From positions 62,001 through 126,000 of the forward strand of contig CAJYTK010000005.1 of the NCBI GenBank assembly GCA_913777615.1: a DNA stretch of 64,000 nt. The letters run 5' to 3'. Position 1 is the first letter of the stretch. Every line of letters begins with the position of its first letter. Under the pieces are notes generated by a model. That model was not told where the DNA came from. It saw only the letters and a list, made by a program, of their open reading frames with translations, and made no database searches. Below, piece by piece: positions 54,619 through 62,531 of this stretch. The translations under genes and the position numbers were made by a program. The DNA is from an uncultured Agrobacterium sp. Its GTDB lineage: Bacteria > Pseudomonadota > Alphaproteobacteria > Rhizobiales > Rhizobiaceae.

Positions 54619-55041
54619 GCTCTTCTCCTGTTTGGACTTCAGACCAAGGACGTGCGGCAGAATGCGCCACATCATGGCCTCAAGGCCTAGAGGCGTTTGC
54701 TTGCGCGAAACTTTTGGTCCGCGGCACCCGGGGGTCAGAACCCAGCCAAAATAGGCGATCGCAAATCGACAAGCCGTACATGAGAAAAGAAACGACGAGA
54801 CGTCGTGAAGTGCCTGACGGAAGATCCGGCCCAGTGCGATCTGGCGATGCCTTCTCTCCTCTTCCATCTCAAGCAACTGACCGATCTCTGCCGGCAGCGC
54901 CTACGATCTTCTTTCCGAGAGACAGAAAAATCATTCCCCTGACCAGCGCCGTCGAATGTCCAAACGGACACCAAGCCAGCCTCGCGCAAGGCATGATGCC
55001 TAACCATTCGGGAGAAAAATTGGCTGAGGTGTGAGCGTCAG
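54619..55041. promoter_or_regulatory. Divergent promoter region, flgF / motA
   Basis: These 423 bp lie between two oppositely transcribed flagellar genes and should contain the promoters of both the flgF and motA units. The open frames here (54714-55034 on +, 54735-55007 on -) overlap each other, lack ribosome-binding sites and have no recognisable sequence. No repeat was seen. Confidence 0.5.
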
Positions 55042-55914
55042 ATGAATATCGTTATTGGACTGGTTATTACTTTCGGCTGTATTCTCGGCGGCTTCATGGC
55101 CATGGGCGGCCATCTGGACGTTCTGGTTCAGCCGTTCGAACTTGTCATCATCGGTGGTGCCGGTCTCGGTGGCTTCATCATGTCCAACCCGATGAAGGTG
55201 GTGAAGGATTCCGGCAAAGCGCTGGGCGAAGCCTTCAAGTTCGCCGTGCCGAAGGAACGTCACTATCTCGACGTGCTGGGTGTCCTCTACTCGCTGATGC
55301 GCGACCTGCGAACAAAGTCCCGAAACGAGATCGAAGCCCATATCGACAATCCCGAAGAATCCTCGATCTTCCAGACCGCGCCGTCGGTCTTGAAGAACAA
55401 GGAGCTGACGTCCTTCATCTGCGACTATGTCCGCCTGATCATCATCGGCAACGCCCGCAGCCATGAAATCGAAGCGCTGATGGACGAGGAAATCGAAACG
55501 ATCCTCTACGACAAGCTGAAGCCTTATAACGCGATCACCGCGATGGGCGATTCCTTCCCGGCTATCGGTATCGTCGCGGCCGTTCTCGGCGTTATCAAGG
55601 CCATGGGTAAGATCAACGAGCCCCCTGCCGTTCTCGGCGGCCTTATCGGCGCGGCCCTCGTCGGAACCATGCTTGGTATTCTTCTTTCCTATTCGATCTG
55701 CAACCCGCTGGCATCCCAGGTCAAGATCGTGCGCTCGAAGCAGCACAGGCTTTACGTCATCGTGAAGCAGACGCTGATCGCCTATATGAACGGCTCCGTG
55801 CCGCAGGTCGCACTGGAATATGGACGCAAGACCATCTCCGGCTACGAGCGCCCATCAATCGACGCCGTCGAGCAGGAAATGATGAACCCCGGTGGCGACC
55901 AGAAGGCGGCTTGA
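55042..55914 (+). CDS. motA: Flagellar stator protein MotA
   Basis: A 290-aa inner-membrane proton-channel subunit. Helices: [58 protein letters not shown] and [20 protein letters not shown]. The cytoplasmic loop carries the charged residues that meet FliG ([20 protein letters not shown]). Length fits the family. It is the first gene of motA-fliM-fliN-fliG, and the fliM ATG follows one base after its stop codon. Confidence 0.97.
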   Translation: MNIVIGLVITFGCILGGFMAMGGHLDVLVQPFELVIIGGAGLGGFIMSNPMKVVKDSGKALGEAFKFAVPKERHYLDVLGVLYSLMRDLRTKSRNEIEAHIDNPEESSIFQTAPSVLKNKELTSFICDYVRLIIIGNARSHEIEALMDEEIETILYDKLKPYNAITAMGDSFPAIGIVAAVLGVIKAMGKINEPPAVLGGLIGAALVGTMLGILLSYSICNPLASQVKIVRSKQHRLYVIVKQTLIAYMNGSVPQVALEYGRKTISGYERPSIDAVEQEMMNPGGDQKAA

Positions 55915-55915
55915 T

Positions 55916-56872
55916 ATGGCGGACGTTGCTGAACAGACCCCGATTGCTCCAATGGACCCCGCTCTGCTGGCCAAGCTGACCGGTGGTCTTGGCGACAACA
56001 AGAAAATCGGAAAGATCGGTGCCGACATCGGTCAGATCTATACCGCGTTTCTTCCCGATGTTTTTCATAGCCAGACGAGCCTCTCCATCGAAGTCGATTA
56101 TGAGGGTTGCGAATCCGGACTGATGACCGATCTCGTGGCCAAGCTCGGCAAGGATTACGCCGTTTCGGACTGCTCGCTTCGCAACTGGTGCAACAATTTC
56201 ATGATCGGTATCGGCAACGGTTTCGTCATGGCGTTGATGGAGCGCATGCTGGGCGCGGCACCCGATACGATCATGGAGCCGGAAGTGCGCCCTCTGTCAC
56301 AGATCGAACTCGATCTTGCCGCGCTGGTGCTCGACCGAATCGCTGGTGTGCTGCGTTCTTCCGTCAATGCGCCCGGCGGCTTCGAGGCCATCATAGAACC
56401 GCCCTTCAACGCAACCGGAAAGAGTGCCTACGAAGAGGCCATGTTCGGCCAGTTCGGCATGCTGATCCGGCTGAAGATCCTAATCGGCAAGGTTGCTTCC
56501 GACTTTGCGCTGATCGTGCCTCAGCGCACGCTTCTCAAGACGACGATCGTTGCGCCGAAGCCTTCGGCCGGCGCATTGAAGAAGCAGGAAGAGTGGATGG
56601 AAATGATTTCCGAGCAGGTCAAGCGTTCACAAGTGACGCTTGAGGCGAAAATCAGGCTCCAGACACTGACACTGAAGACTATCTCACGCCTCGTGGAAGG
56701 AGACGTCATTCCTTTCCGGGACGCGAAGCAGGATGATATCTGCGTCGAAGTAAGCGCAAACGGTGCAAAAATGTATAATTGCGAGTTTGGGCGAGCCGGG
56801 GACCGCTACATGGTTCGGGTCAAGAACAACGTCTCGACGGATGACGAAATCCTAAGACATCTGATGGGTTGA
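55916..56872 (+). CDS. fliM: C-ring switch protein FliM (divergent N-terminus)
   Basis: A 318-aa switch protein. The middle domain ([20 protein letters not shown] to SFALIVPQ region) and a C-terminal SpoA domain ([40 protein letters not shown]) are recognisable. The usual N-terminal CheY-binding motif (LSQxEIDxLL) is not visible; instead the start reads [20 protein letters not shown]. The LSQIELD string occurs internally, not at the N-terminus. The start at 55916 is chosen because it begins two bases after the motA stop (55914); the longer frame overlaps motA. Confidence 0.9.
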   Translation: MADVAEQTPIAPMDPALLAKLTGGLGDNKKIGKIGADIGQIYTAFLPDVFHSQTSLSIEVDYEGCESGLMTDLVAKLGKDYAVSDCSLRNWCNNFMIGIGNGFVMALMERMLGAAPDTIMEPEVRPLSQIELDLAALVLDRIAGVLRSSVNAPGGFEAIIEPPFNATGKSAYEEAMFGQFGMLIRLKILIGKVASDFALIVPQRTLLKTTIVAPKPSAGALKKQEEWMEMISEQVKRSQVTLEAKIRLQTLTLKTISRLVEGDVIPFRDAKQDDICVEVSANGAKMYNCEFGRAGDRYMVRVKNNVSTDDEILRHLMG

Positions 56873-56937
56873 TCGCTCGCGATACAATCAGAGGTTTTAG
56901 GCAGGCTGACGCAAGTTTCAAAAGGAATAATTATCGC

Positions 56938-57450
56938 ATGGCTACGAAAAAGACCCCTTTAACCGACGACGACCTGATGCCTTCGCTTGATGACGCGGGC
57001 GATCTGGACAACGCTATCGGTGGGCTGCGCGACGTGTTGAAAAGCGACGCTGAGGGTTCGCTCTCCAGCTTTGGAGACTTCGGCGATTTCGACGCCGCCG
57101 ATGAAAGCCCGATGGCGATGGGGGCCGATCTCGGTGCCTTCGGTGGCGCAGCCGAGATGTCTTTTTCCGCAGCGCCGCCGCTTGGTAGCGGCCTGTCGGA
57201 TAACATGGATCTGATCATGGACATCCCGATCGATGTCCAGATCGTTTTGGGAACCAGCCGCATGCTGGTATCGGGTCTGATGGGCCTGGAAGAGGGAGCA
57301 ACAATTGCGCTCGATCGACGAATCGGCGAACCTGTTGAGATCATGGTGAACGGTCGTTGCATCGCACGCGGTGAAATTACCGTTCTCGAGAACGACGAAA
57401 CGCGTTTTGGCGTCAAGCTTATTGAAGTACTGAGTACCAAGAAGACCTGA
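56938..57450 (+). CDS. fliN: C-ring switch protein FliN
   Basis: A 170-aa switch protein. The first ~85 residues are acidic and low in complexity ([20 protein letters not shown]). The C-terminal SpoA domain is plain: [60 protein letters not shown]. It forms the lower C-ring with FliM. The start at 56938 gives a proper ribosome-binding site (AAAGGAATAATT); the frame is open to 56869. It starts 65 bp after fliM and 27 bp before fliG. Confidence 0.93.
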   Translation: MATKKTPLTDDDLMPSLDDAGDLDNAIGGLRDVLKSDAEGSLSSFGDFGDFDAADESPMAMGADLGAFGGAAEMSFSAAPPLGSGLSDNMDLIMDIPIDVQIVLGTSRMLVSGLMGLEEGATIALDRRIGEPVEIMVNGRCIARGEITVLENDETRFGVKLIEVLSTKKT

Positions 57451-57477
57451 TCCCTGTGGGGACGGAGAGGAAAGACC

Positions 57478-58524
57478 ATGATGGACTTTGAGGATTTCGG
57501 TAACCCGGTGTTAGGGAAACCGTTGTCTCAGGCTGAAAAAGCCGCCGCCGTTCTTCTGGCGATGGGCAAGGGCGTGGCTGGAAAACTGTTGAAGTTTTTC
57601 ACCCAGGCCGAGCTGCAGACCATCATCAATTCCGCTCAGACTCTCCGTGTCATCCCCCCGGACGAACTGGCCCAGATCGTCGCTGAATTCGAAGACCTCT
57701 TCACCGAGGGCACCGGACTGATGGACAACGCCAAGGCCATCGAAGCGATTCTCGAAGAAGGCCTCACTCCGGAAGAAGTGGACGGCCTTCTCGGTCGCCG
57801 TGCAACCTTCCAGGCCTATGAAACCTCAATCTGGGATCAGCTTCAGGATTCCGACCCGCAATTCATCGGCAAGTATCTGATGCGAGAACATCCGCAGACG
57901 ATCGCCTATATTCTTTCCATGCTTCCTTCGTCCTTCGGCGCCAAGGTACTTCTGACCATCCCCGACGAACAGCGCGCGGATATCATGAACCGCACGGTGA
58001 ACATGAAGGAAGTCAGCCCCACCGCCGCGCAGATCATCGAAAAGCGCGTTTTGGCACTGATTGCCGAGGTCGAGGCGGAGCGCAACGCAGTGGGTTCCAT
58101 CAAGGTCGCGGACCTGATGAACGAACTGGAGAAGCCGCAGGTCGACACCCTGCTCAGCTCGCTGGAGACGCTGAGCCGCGAATCGGCCAACAAGGTCAAG
58201 CCGAAGATCTTCCTTTTCGAAGACCTGCTCTATATGCCGCAGCGCAGCCGAGTGGCACTGCTCAACGACATTGCCGGCGATGTTCTCACCATGGCGCTAC
58301 GTGGCGCCACGGCGGAGATCAAGGAATGTGTGCTGTCGAGCATCAGTCCGCGCCAGCGCCGCATGATCGAGTCCGATCTGGCCGTGCCATCAGCCTCAAT
58401 CAATACGCGCGAAGTCGCAGTGGCCCGCCGCGCTGTCGCACAGGAAGCCATCCGTCTGGCCAACTCCGGCCAGATCGTCCTCAAGGAAGTGGCAACAGAA
58501 GGCGGCGAGCCCGCAGCCGCATAG
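57478..58524 (+). CDS. fliG: C-ring motor switch protein FliG
   Basis: A 348-aa rotor protein. N-terminal domain AAVLLAMGKGVAGKLLKFFT, middle EHPQTIAYILSMLPSSFGAK (the EHPQ motif that binds FliM), and C-terminal torque helix MALRGATAEIKECVLSSISP, RQRRMIESDL with the charged residues that contact MotA. Either ATG 57478 or 57481 may be used; GGAGAGGAAAG lies upstream. A strong terminator follows at 58608, so fliG probably ends the motA unit. Confidence 0.96.
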   Translation: MMDFEDFGNPVLGKPLSQAEKAAAVLLAMGKGVAGKLLKFFTQAELQTIINSAQTLRVIPPDELAQIVAEFEDLFTEGTGLMDNAKAIEAILEEGLTPEEVDGLLGRRATFQAYETSIWDQLQDSDPQFIGKYLMREHPQTIAYILSMLPSSFGAKVLLTIPDEQRADIMNRTVNMKEVSPTAAQIIEKRVLALIAEVEAERNAVGSIKVADLMNELEKPQVDTLLSSLETLSRESANKVKPKIFLFEDLLYMPQRSRVALLNDIAGDVLTMALRGATAEIKECVLSSISPRQRRMIESDLAVPSASINTREVAVARRAVAQEAIRLANSGQIVLKEVATEGGEPAAA

Positions 58525-58607
58525 AACCTTCCCGGTTGATAACACCTGCCGCATGACCACGCCGTCTTGCGGGCTGCGCATCAAGACTGTAGCCTCTGTC
58601 CGTGTTG

Positions 58608-58633
58608 ACCTGCCTGAGAAGGCGGGTTTTTTC
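58608..58633 (+). terminator. Rho-independent terminator downstream of fliG
   Basis: ACCTGCCT-GAGA-AGGCGGGT forms an 8-bp stem with one G-T pair and a GAGA tetraloop, followed by TTTTTC. It lies 84 bp after the fliG stop and 222 bp before flhB. Confidence 0.88.
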
Positions 58634-58743
58634 ACTTGAAGCGCATGGCGATGTTTTCAACTCTGCCGTTGATGCCTCAGGTGTTTTTCTACGTATCTCG
58701 CTTTCGCAAAATCACTGAACGGTCTTGCGCGACGTGCCCACAG

Positions 58744-58785
58744 CATCGGCCTGAAAATCTGAACTGATTTTCGCAAAGCACGATG
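58744..58785. repeat. Intergenic palindromic repeat, copy 1 (fliG-flhB)
   Basis: CATCG (58744-58748) and CGATG (58781-58785) flank GAAAATC-TGAACT-GATTTTC (58753-58772). A half-copy (GCTTTCGCAAAATCACTGA) lies at about 58700-58719. It shares GAAAATC...GAT...TTTC and AAAGCACG(A/G)TG with the element at 60464-60510. This resembles the short intergenic mosaic repeats of rhizobial chromosomes. Confidence 0.55.
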
Positions 58786-58855
58786 TGGAGATTCAAGAAG
58801 AAGAGCGTCCTTCGCGCGTCTTGAAAGACGTGCGGCGCTCTAGGGGGATCTTGCC

Positions 58856-59935
58856 TTGGCAGACGAGGACAAGGACAGTAAAACAGAAGATCCATCAGAG
58901 AAAAAACTTCGCGACGCCGTCGAGAAGGGTAATATCCCTGCGTCTACCGAAGCCTCGCTCTTTGCATCCTCGCTCGCCTTTTATGTCTATCTCGTTTTCT
59001 TCGCACCGGACGGCGCAAAACGCCTTGGCGAATCCCTAAAGGATGTGATCGAACGGCCGGAACAATGGCGGCTCAACACTGCGGGAGATCTCGTTTCTCT
59101 GGGCCTTCATCTGGCCAAGGAAGCGGGTGCGCTGCTTTTGCCCGCAGCGATCATGTTCATCATCTTCGGGCTGGGTCAGTCCTTTGCACAGAACATGCCG
59201 CAATTCGTTCTCGATCGTATAACCCCCAAGGCCGAACGTATCTCGCCGGTCAAAGGTTTTCAGCGCATCTACAGCGTGAACGGTCTCGTCAACTTCGGCA
59301 AATCCCTCTTCAAGGTGGTCGTCGTCGCCATCATCATGGGGATTGTGCTGAAGAACGATTATTTCAAGCTGCTGACAGCTCTGATCTCCGATCCGCAGCT
59401 GATCGTTCCGACCGGCTATGAAATCTTGAAGAAAATGATGATCGTCATTCTCTTCTCTACCGGTATTCTTGCGGTGGCCGACTACTTCTGGAGCCATCAT
59501 CGCTGGTACAGCGAACTGAAGATGACCAAGCAGGAAGTCAAGGACGAACACAAGCAGTCCCAGGGCGACCCCGTGGTCAAAGCCCGCCAGCGCTCGATTG
59601 CGCGCGATCGCGCCCGCCGCCGCATGATGGATGCCGTTCCAAGAGCGACGTTGATCATCACCAACCCGACTCACTACGCGGTGGCGCTGCGTTACGTGCG
59701 TGAGGAAAGCGATGCTCCGATCGTGGTTGCCAAGGGACAGGATCTGATTGCGCTGCGCATCAGGGAAATCGCCACCCAAAACAACATTCCTATTTTTGAG
59801 GATCCGCCACTCGCCCGCTCCATGTTTGCGCAAGTCTCAGTCGATAGCGTCATCCCGTCAGTATTTTATAAGGCTGTGGCGGAACTCATTCACAAGGTTT
59901 ACGCCGCACGTCAGAACAAAAGACGGGTAAACTGA
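58856..59935 (+). CDS. flhB: Flagellar type III export protein FlhB
   Basis: A 359-aa protein with four N-terminal helices and a cytoplasmic C-terminal domain carrying the autocleavage motif NPTH in [16 protein letters not shown] near residue 269. The opening [20 protein letters not shown] is typical. The start codon is TTG (58856), preceded by AGGGGG; no ATG gives a better fit. FlhB switches export specificity with FliK. The terminator and repeat upstream suggest its own promoter, unlike the single operon expected from gene order. Confidence 0.95.
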   Translation: MADEDKDSKTEDPSEKKLRDAVEKGNIPASTEASLFASSLAFYVYLVFFAPDGAKRLGESLKDVIERPEQWRLNTAGDLVSLGLHLAKEAGALLLPAAIMFIIFGLGQSFAQNMPQFVLDRITPKAERISPVKGFQRIYSVNGLVNFGKSLFKVVVVAIIMGIVLKNDYFKLLTALISDPQLIVPTGYEILKKMMIVILFSTGILAVADYFWSHHRWYSELKMTKQEVKDEHKQSQGDPVVKARQRSIARDRARRRMMDAVPRATLIITNPTHYAVALRYVREESDAPIVVAKGQDLIALRIREIATQNNIPIFEDPPLARSMFAQVSVDSVIPSVFYKAVAELIHKVYAARQNKRRVN

Positions 59936-59940
59936 TCGAC

Positions 59941-60390
59941 ATGAAAAAATGCCCATATTCGGCTCAACGAGAAGAAATAGTTGCACGCGCAATCGGTCCC
60001 GTAGCGGCCGAGCTTCGCCTTATCGACGCAGCTGATCTAATATCTCTTTTAAAGTTTGAATATTACAACAGCTTGTCGGATCTCGTAGATTCGGCGGCAG
60101 AACTTTACTTCCATCCAGGTACCGTTCATTTCGGGATCGGTGGGGACTATACGCTGGACTGGGACACCTATCCTTCGATCACGCTCGATCTTGAGATCAA
60201 GCCGAAAGGTGTCACGATCTACGCGCAATTGATGCTTGGCAAAGACCATGCCGGCGTCAACATCAACTACATCAACTTCCAGAACCCTTCCAACGACCCG
60301 AACGAGAACACCGCATTCCTGGCCGATAGCCTGCGCTACGCCACTTTCTACAAGAATGTGGACTCCGCTGCGATGAACGCAGCGCACTAG
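59941..60390 (+). CDS. Conserved hypothetical protein downstream of flhB
   Basis: A 149-aa soluble protein that starts 5 bp after the flhB stop, so it is likely co-transcribed. N-terminal helices (CPYSAQREEIVARAIGPVAA) are followed by a beta-rich part with many aromatic and Asn residues (YTLDWDTYPSITLDLEIKPK, VTIYAQLMLGKDHAGVNINY). No membrane segment, signal or catalytic motif is visible. I do not recognise the family. Position suggests a flagellar link, but the chemistry gives no support either way. Confidence 0.65.
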   Translation: MKKCPYSAQREEIVARAIGPVAAELRLIDAADLISLLKFEYYNSLSDLVDSAAELYFHPGTVHFGIGGDYTLDWDTYPSITLDLEIKPKGVTIYAQLMLGKDHAGVNINYINFQNPSNDPNENTAFLADSLRYATFYKNVDSAAMNAAH

Positions 60391-60463
60391 ATCCTGATCG
60401 TTTCTCCCGTATAGTTTGGCTCTGAGCGCGCCCTTTGCGTCCTCGAAGCCTTTGAAACTACAG

Positions 60464-60510
60464 CATCGTGCTTTCCGAAAATCATTGCTGATCTTTCGGA
60501 AAGCACGGTG
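60464..60510. repeat. Intergenic palindromic repeat, copy 2
   Basis: CATCGTGCTTTCCGAAA (60464-60480) pairs with TTTCGGAAAGCACGGTG (60494-60510), 17 positions with one G-T pair and a 13-nt loop. Related to the element at 58744-58785. It lies in the convergent gap 60391-60587. Confidence 0.7.
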
Positions 60511-60520
60511 TTGTTCAACG

Positions 60521-60559
60521 ACGTGGAGCGTTTCCGTCTTGAGCGGAAACGCTCCACGT
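60521..60559. repeat. Long perfect palindrome between convergent genes
   Basis: ACGTGGAGCGTTTCCG (60521-60536) and CGGAAACGCTCCACGT (60544-60559) form a perfect 16-bp stem with a 7-nt loop. It begins 11 bp after copy 2 of the repeat. It may end transcription from both sides; neither arm is followed by a T-run. Confidence 0.7.
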
Positions 60560-60587
60560 TGTCGTTACGCAGAAAAATGAAAACCCG

Positions 60588-61760
60588 TCAGGCGGATTTC
60601 CGCAGGATGTAATCCGACAGTCTGTCTGCCGCATCTGCTATCTGTGCCGGGTCGCGCAGGAAACAGGCGCGCAAAAACAATTCTCCGCCCGCGCCGAACG
60701 CTGTTCCCGGCGCCAGTCCAACGCCGACCTTGTCAACGATATCGAAGGCTGCTGCGCGGGTATCCGTGATGCCATCTATTTTCAGGAATGCATAAAGAGC
60801 GCCATCCGGCTTCAAGGTCTCGACGCGATTGGTCGCAATCAGCGCTTCGCAGAGAATATCGCGAGACTGCGCTGCTCGGGCAAAATTCTGCGCCAGGAAA
60901 TCATCGCCTTCGTCCAATGCGGCAACCGCTCCGCGCTGCATGAACTGCGCCACGCCAGAGGTCGAATACTGGATCAGATTCTCGATCACCTGGCCTATTT
61001 CCGGAGGGGCAACCAGCCAGCCGACACGCCATCCCGTCATAGACCAGTTCTTGGAGAAGGAATTGGCAAAGACGATTCGGTCGCCCTCCTCCATCACGTC
61101 GAGGAAGGACGGCGCGCGTGCTGCGCCGTAATAATAAAGCGCGTAGATCTCGTCGGCGACGATCCAAAGCCCGTGCTTGCGCGCTAGTGCAAGAATGTTG
61201 CGAAGATCGTCTTTCGTGGCCGTCCAGCCGGTTGGATTGGACGGCGTATTGATGAAGAGGGCCTTGGTCTTCGGCGTAATAGCGCTTTCAAGCTTGCCGA
61301 TATCGATCTCCCACTTGCCCTGGATAAAATCGATCCCAACGGGGACCGCGTTCGCGCCGGCAACGCCAATGGCGGCGACGATATTCGGCCATGTCGGCGT
61401 GAGGTAAATCATTTCATCGCCAGGTGACGTCAATGCCTGGACCGCGAGAGCGATGGCCTGCATGCCGGAGCCCGTCACGTAGAAGTGGTCCGTTGAAAGA
61501 GTTGCGCTGAAATGTCTTTGATAATAGCGCACAAGCGCTTCGCGAAGACCTGGAATGCCGCGCTGCCATGTATAGAAAGTCTCACCCGCATTCAGCGCAT
61601 CTGCCGCCGCTTTGGAGATGAAGGCTGGCGTCGGTAGATCGCCTTCGCCAACCCATAAAGGAAGAAGATTTTCCCGATCGTGGGCGTATTTTTTGACCTC
61701 GACGATACCACTTTCCGGCGCTGCCAGAGAGCGTGCGCTGAGACTGTTCAAAACCGACAT
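60588..61760 (-). CDS. Pyridoxal-phosphate aminotransferase, class I/II
   Basis: A 390-aa fold-type I aminotransferase. The PLP-binding Lys lies in VFANSFSKNWSMTGWRVGWL near residue 236. NTPSNPTGW, IVADEIYALYYYG and the C-terminal LRACFLRDP with substrate-carboxylate Arg are present. The substrate cannot be read from sequence alone; the group includes aspartate/aromatic and other aminotransferases. The start at 61760 (MSVLNSLSARS) is preferred; six more codons are open upstream. It is an unlinked metabolic gene convergent with the flhB unit. Confidence 0.9.
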   Translation of the reverse strand: MSVLNSLSARSLAAPESGIVEVKKYAHDRENLLPLWVGEGDLPTPAFISKAAADALNAGETFYTWQRGIPGLREALVRYYQRHFSATLSTDHFYVTGSGMQAIALAVQALTSPGDEMIYLTPTWPNIVAAIGVAGANAVPVGIDFIQGKWEIDIGKLESAITPKTKALFINTPSNPTGWTATKDDLRNILALARKHGLWIVADEIYALYYYGAARAPSFLDVMEEGDRIVFANSFSKNWSMTGWRVGWLVAPPEIGQVIENLIQYSTSGVAQFMQRGAVAALDEGDDFLAQNFARAAQSRDILCEALIATNRVETLKPDGALYAFLKIDGITDTRAAAFDIVDKVGVGLAPGTAFGAGGELFLRACFLRDPAQIADAADRLSDYILRKSA

Positions 61761-61883
61761 AGAAGGCACTCCGTTCAAGTGCCTTCTTAGCGCATTGCGT
61801 ACCAGCCTGGCATGATATTCCGTGAAGAAATCACGGATTTTGCTGATGAGTCAGAGATCGATCTGACGAGAAACCCTTCCGCT

Positions 61884-62312
61884 TCAGCGGGTTTTCAACA
61901 GGTCGCGGATTTCGGTCAGCAGTTTGACGTCTTCTGGCGGCGGGGCTGGAGCCTTCTTTTCTTCCACCTTTTCGCGTTCCACCGAAGCACGGATTTTGTT
62001 CACGCCCTTGACCATCAGGAAGATGATCCATGCAAGGATGAGGAAGTTGATAACGATGGTGATGAAATTGCCGTAGGCGATGACCGCACCCTGCTCGCGG
62101 GCAGCAGCAAGGGAGGGCGCAGTGACGGTTGAACTCAGCGGGATGAAGTAGTTCGAGAAGTCAAACCCGCCGAAGATTGCGCCGACGATTGGCATGATGA
62201 GATCGTTGACGACCGAATCGACGATCTTGCTGAACGCCGCTCCGATGATGACGCCCACGGCCAGATCCATGACGTTGCCGCGCGCGATGAATGTCTTGAA
62301 TTCATTAAGCAT
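61884..62312 (-). CDS. mscL: Large-conductance mechanosensitive channel MscL
   Basis: A 142-aa inner-membrane channel that opens on osmotic downshock. The N-terminal [20 protein letters not shown], then [20 protein letters not shown] is the gate helix; [20 protein letters not shown] is TM2; a charged tail [20 protein letters not shown] and [10 protein letters not shown] ends it. The start at 62312 gives the normal length; the longer frame to 62393 is not family sequence. It is divergent from the sensor-kinase gene. Confidence 0.95.
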   Translation of the reverse strand: MLNEFKTFIARGNVMDLAVGVIIGAAFSKIVDSVVNDLIMPIVGAIFGGFDFSNYFIPLSSTVTAPSLAAAREQGAVIAYGNFITIVINFLILAWIIFLMVKGVNKIRASVEREKVEEKKAPAPPPEDVKLLTEIRDLLKTR

Positions 62313-62531
62313 AAAGATGTCCCTCTTTGAAGCCCTCTTACCTGTCGGGACTGGACGCCACCGACCGCCGCACAATAGCACTCCGGTTGCCAATGCGCAG
62401 TATTATGACGCGGCATTAGTCTATTCGGTTCCACCGTCTGAAGCTCAGGTCGCAGACGCAACCGCTCTCACGTTGAACTTTATGCCAATACGGGGCCAAT
62501 TCTCATTTCCCCAGAAGTGTCATAAGCTTGC

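Noticed and set aside
54714-55034. 106-codon + strand frame upstream of motA
   Set aside because: It overlaps an equally plausible antisense frame, contains many Arg/Pro/Ser and lies in the divergent promoter region.
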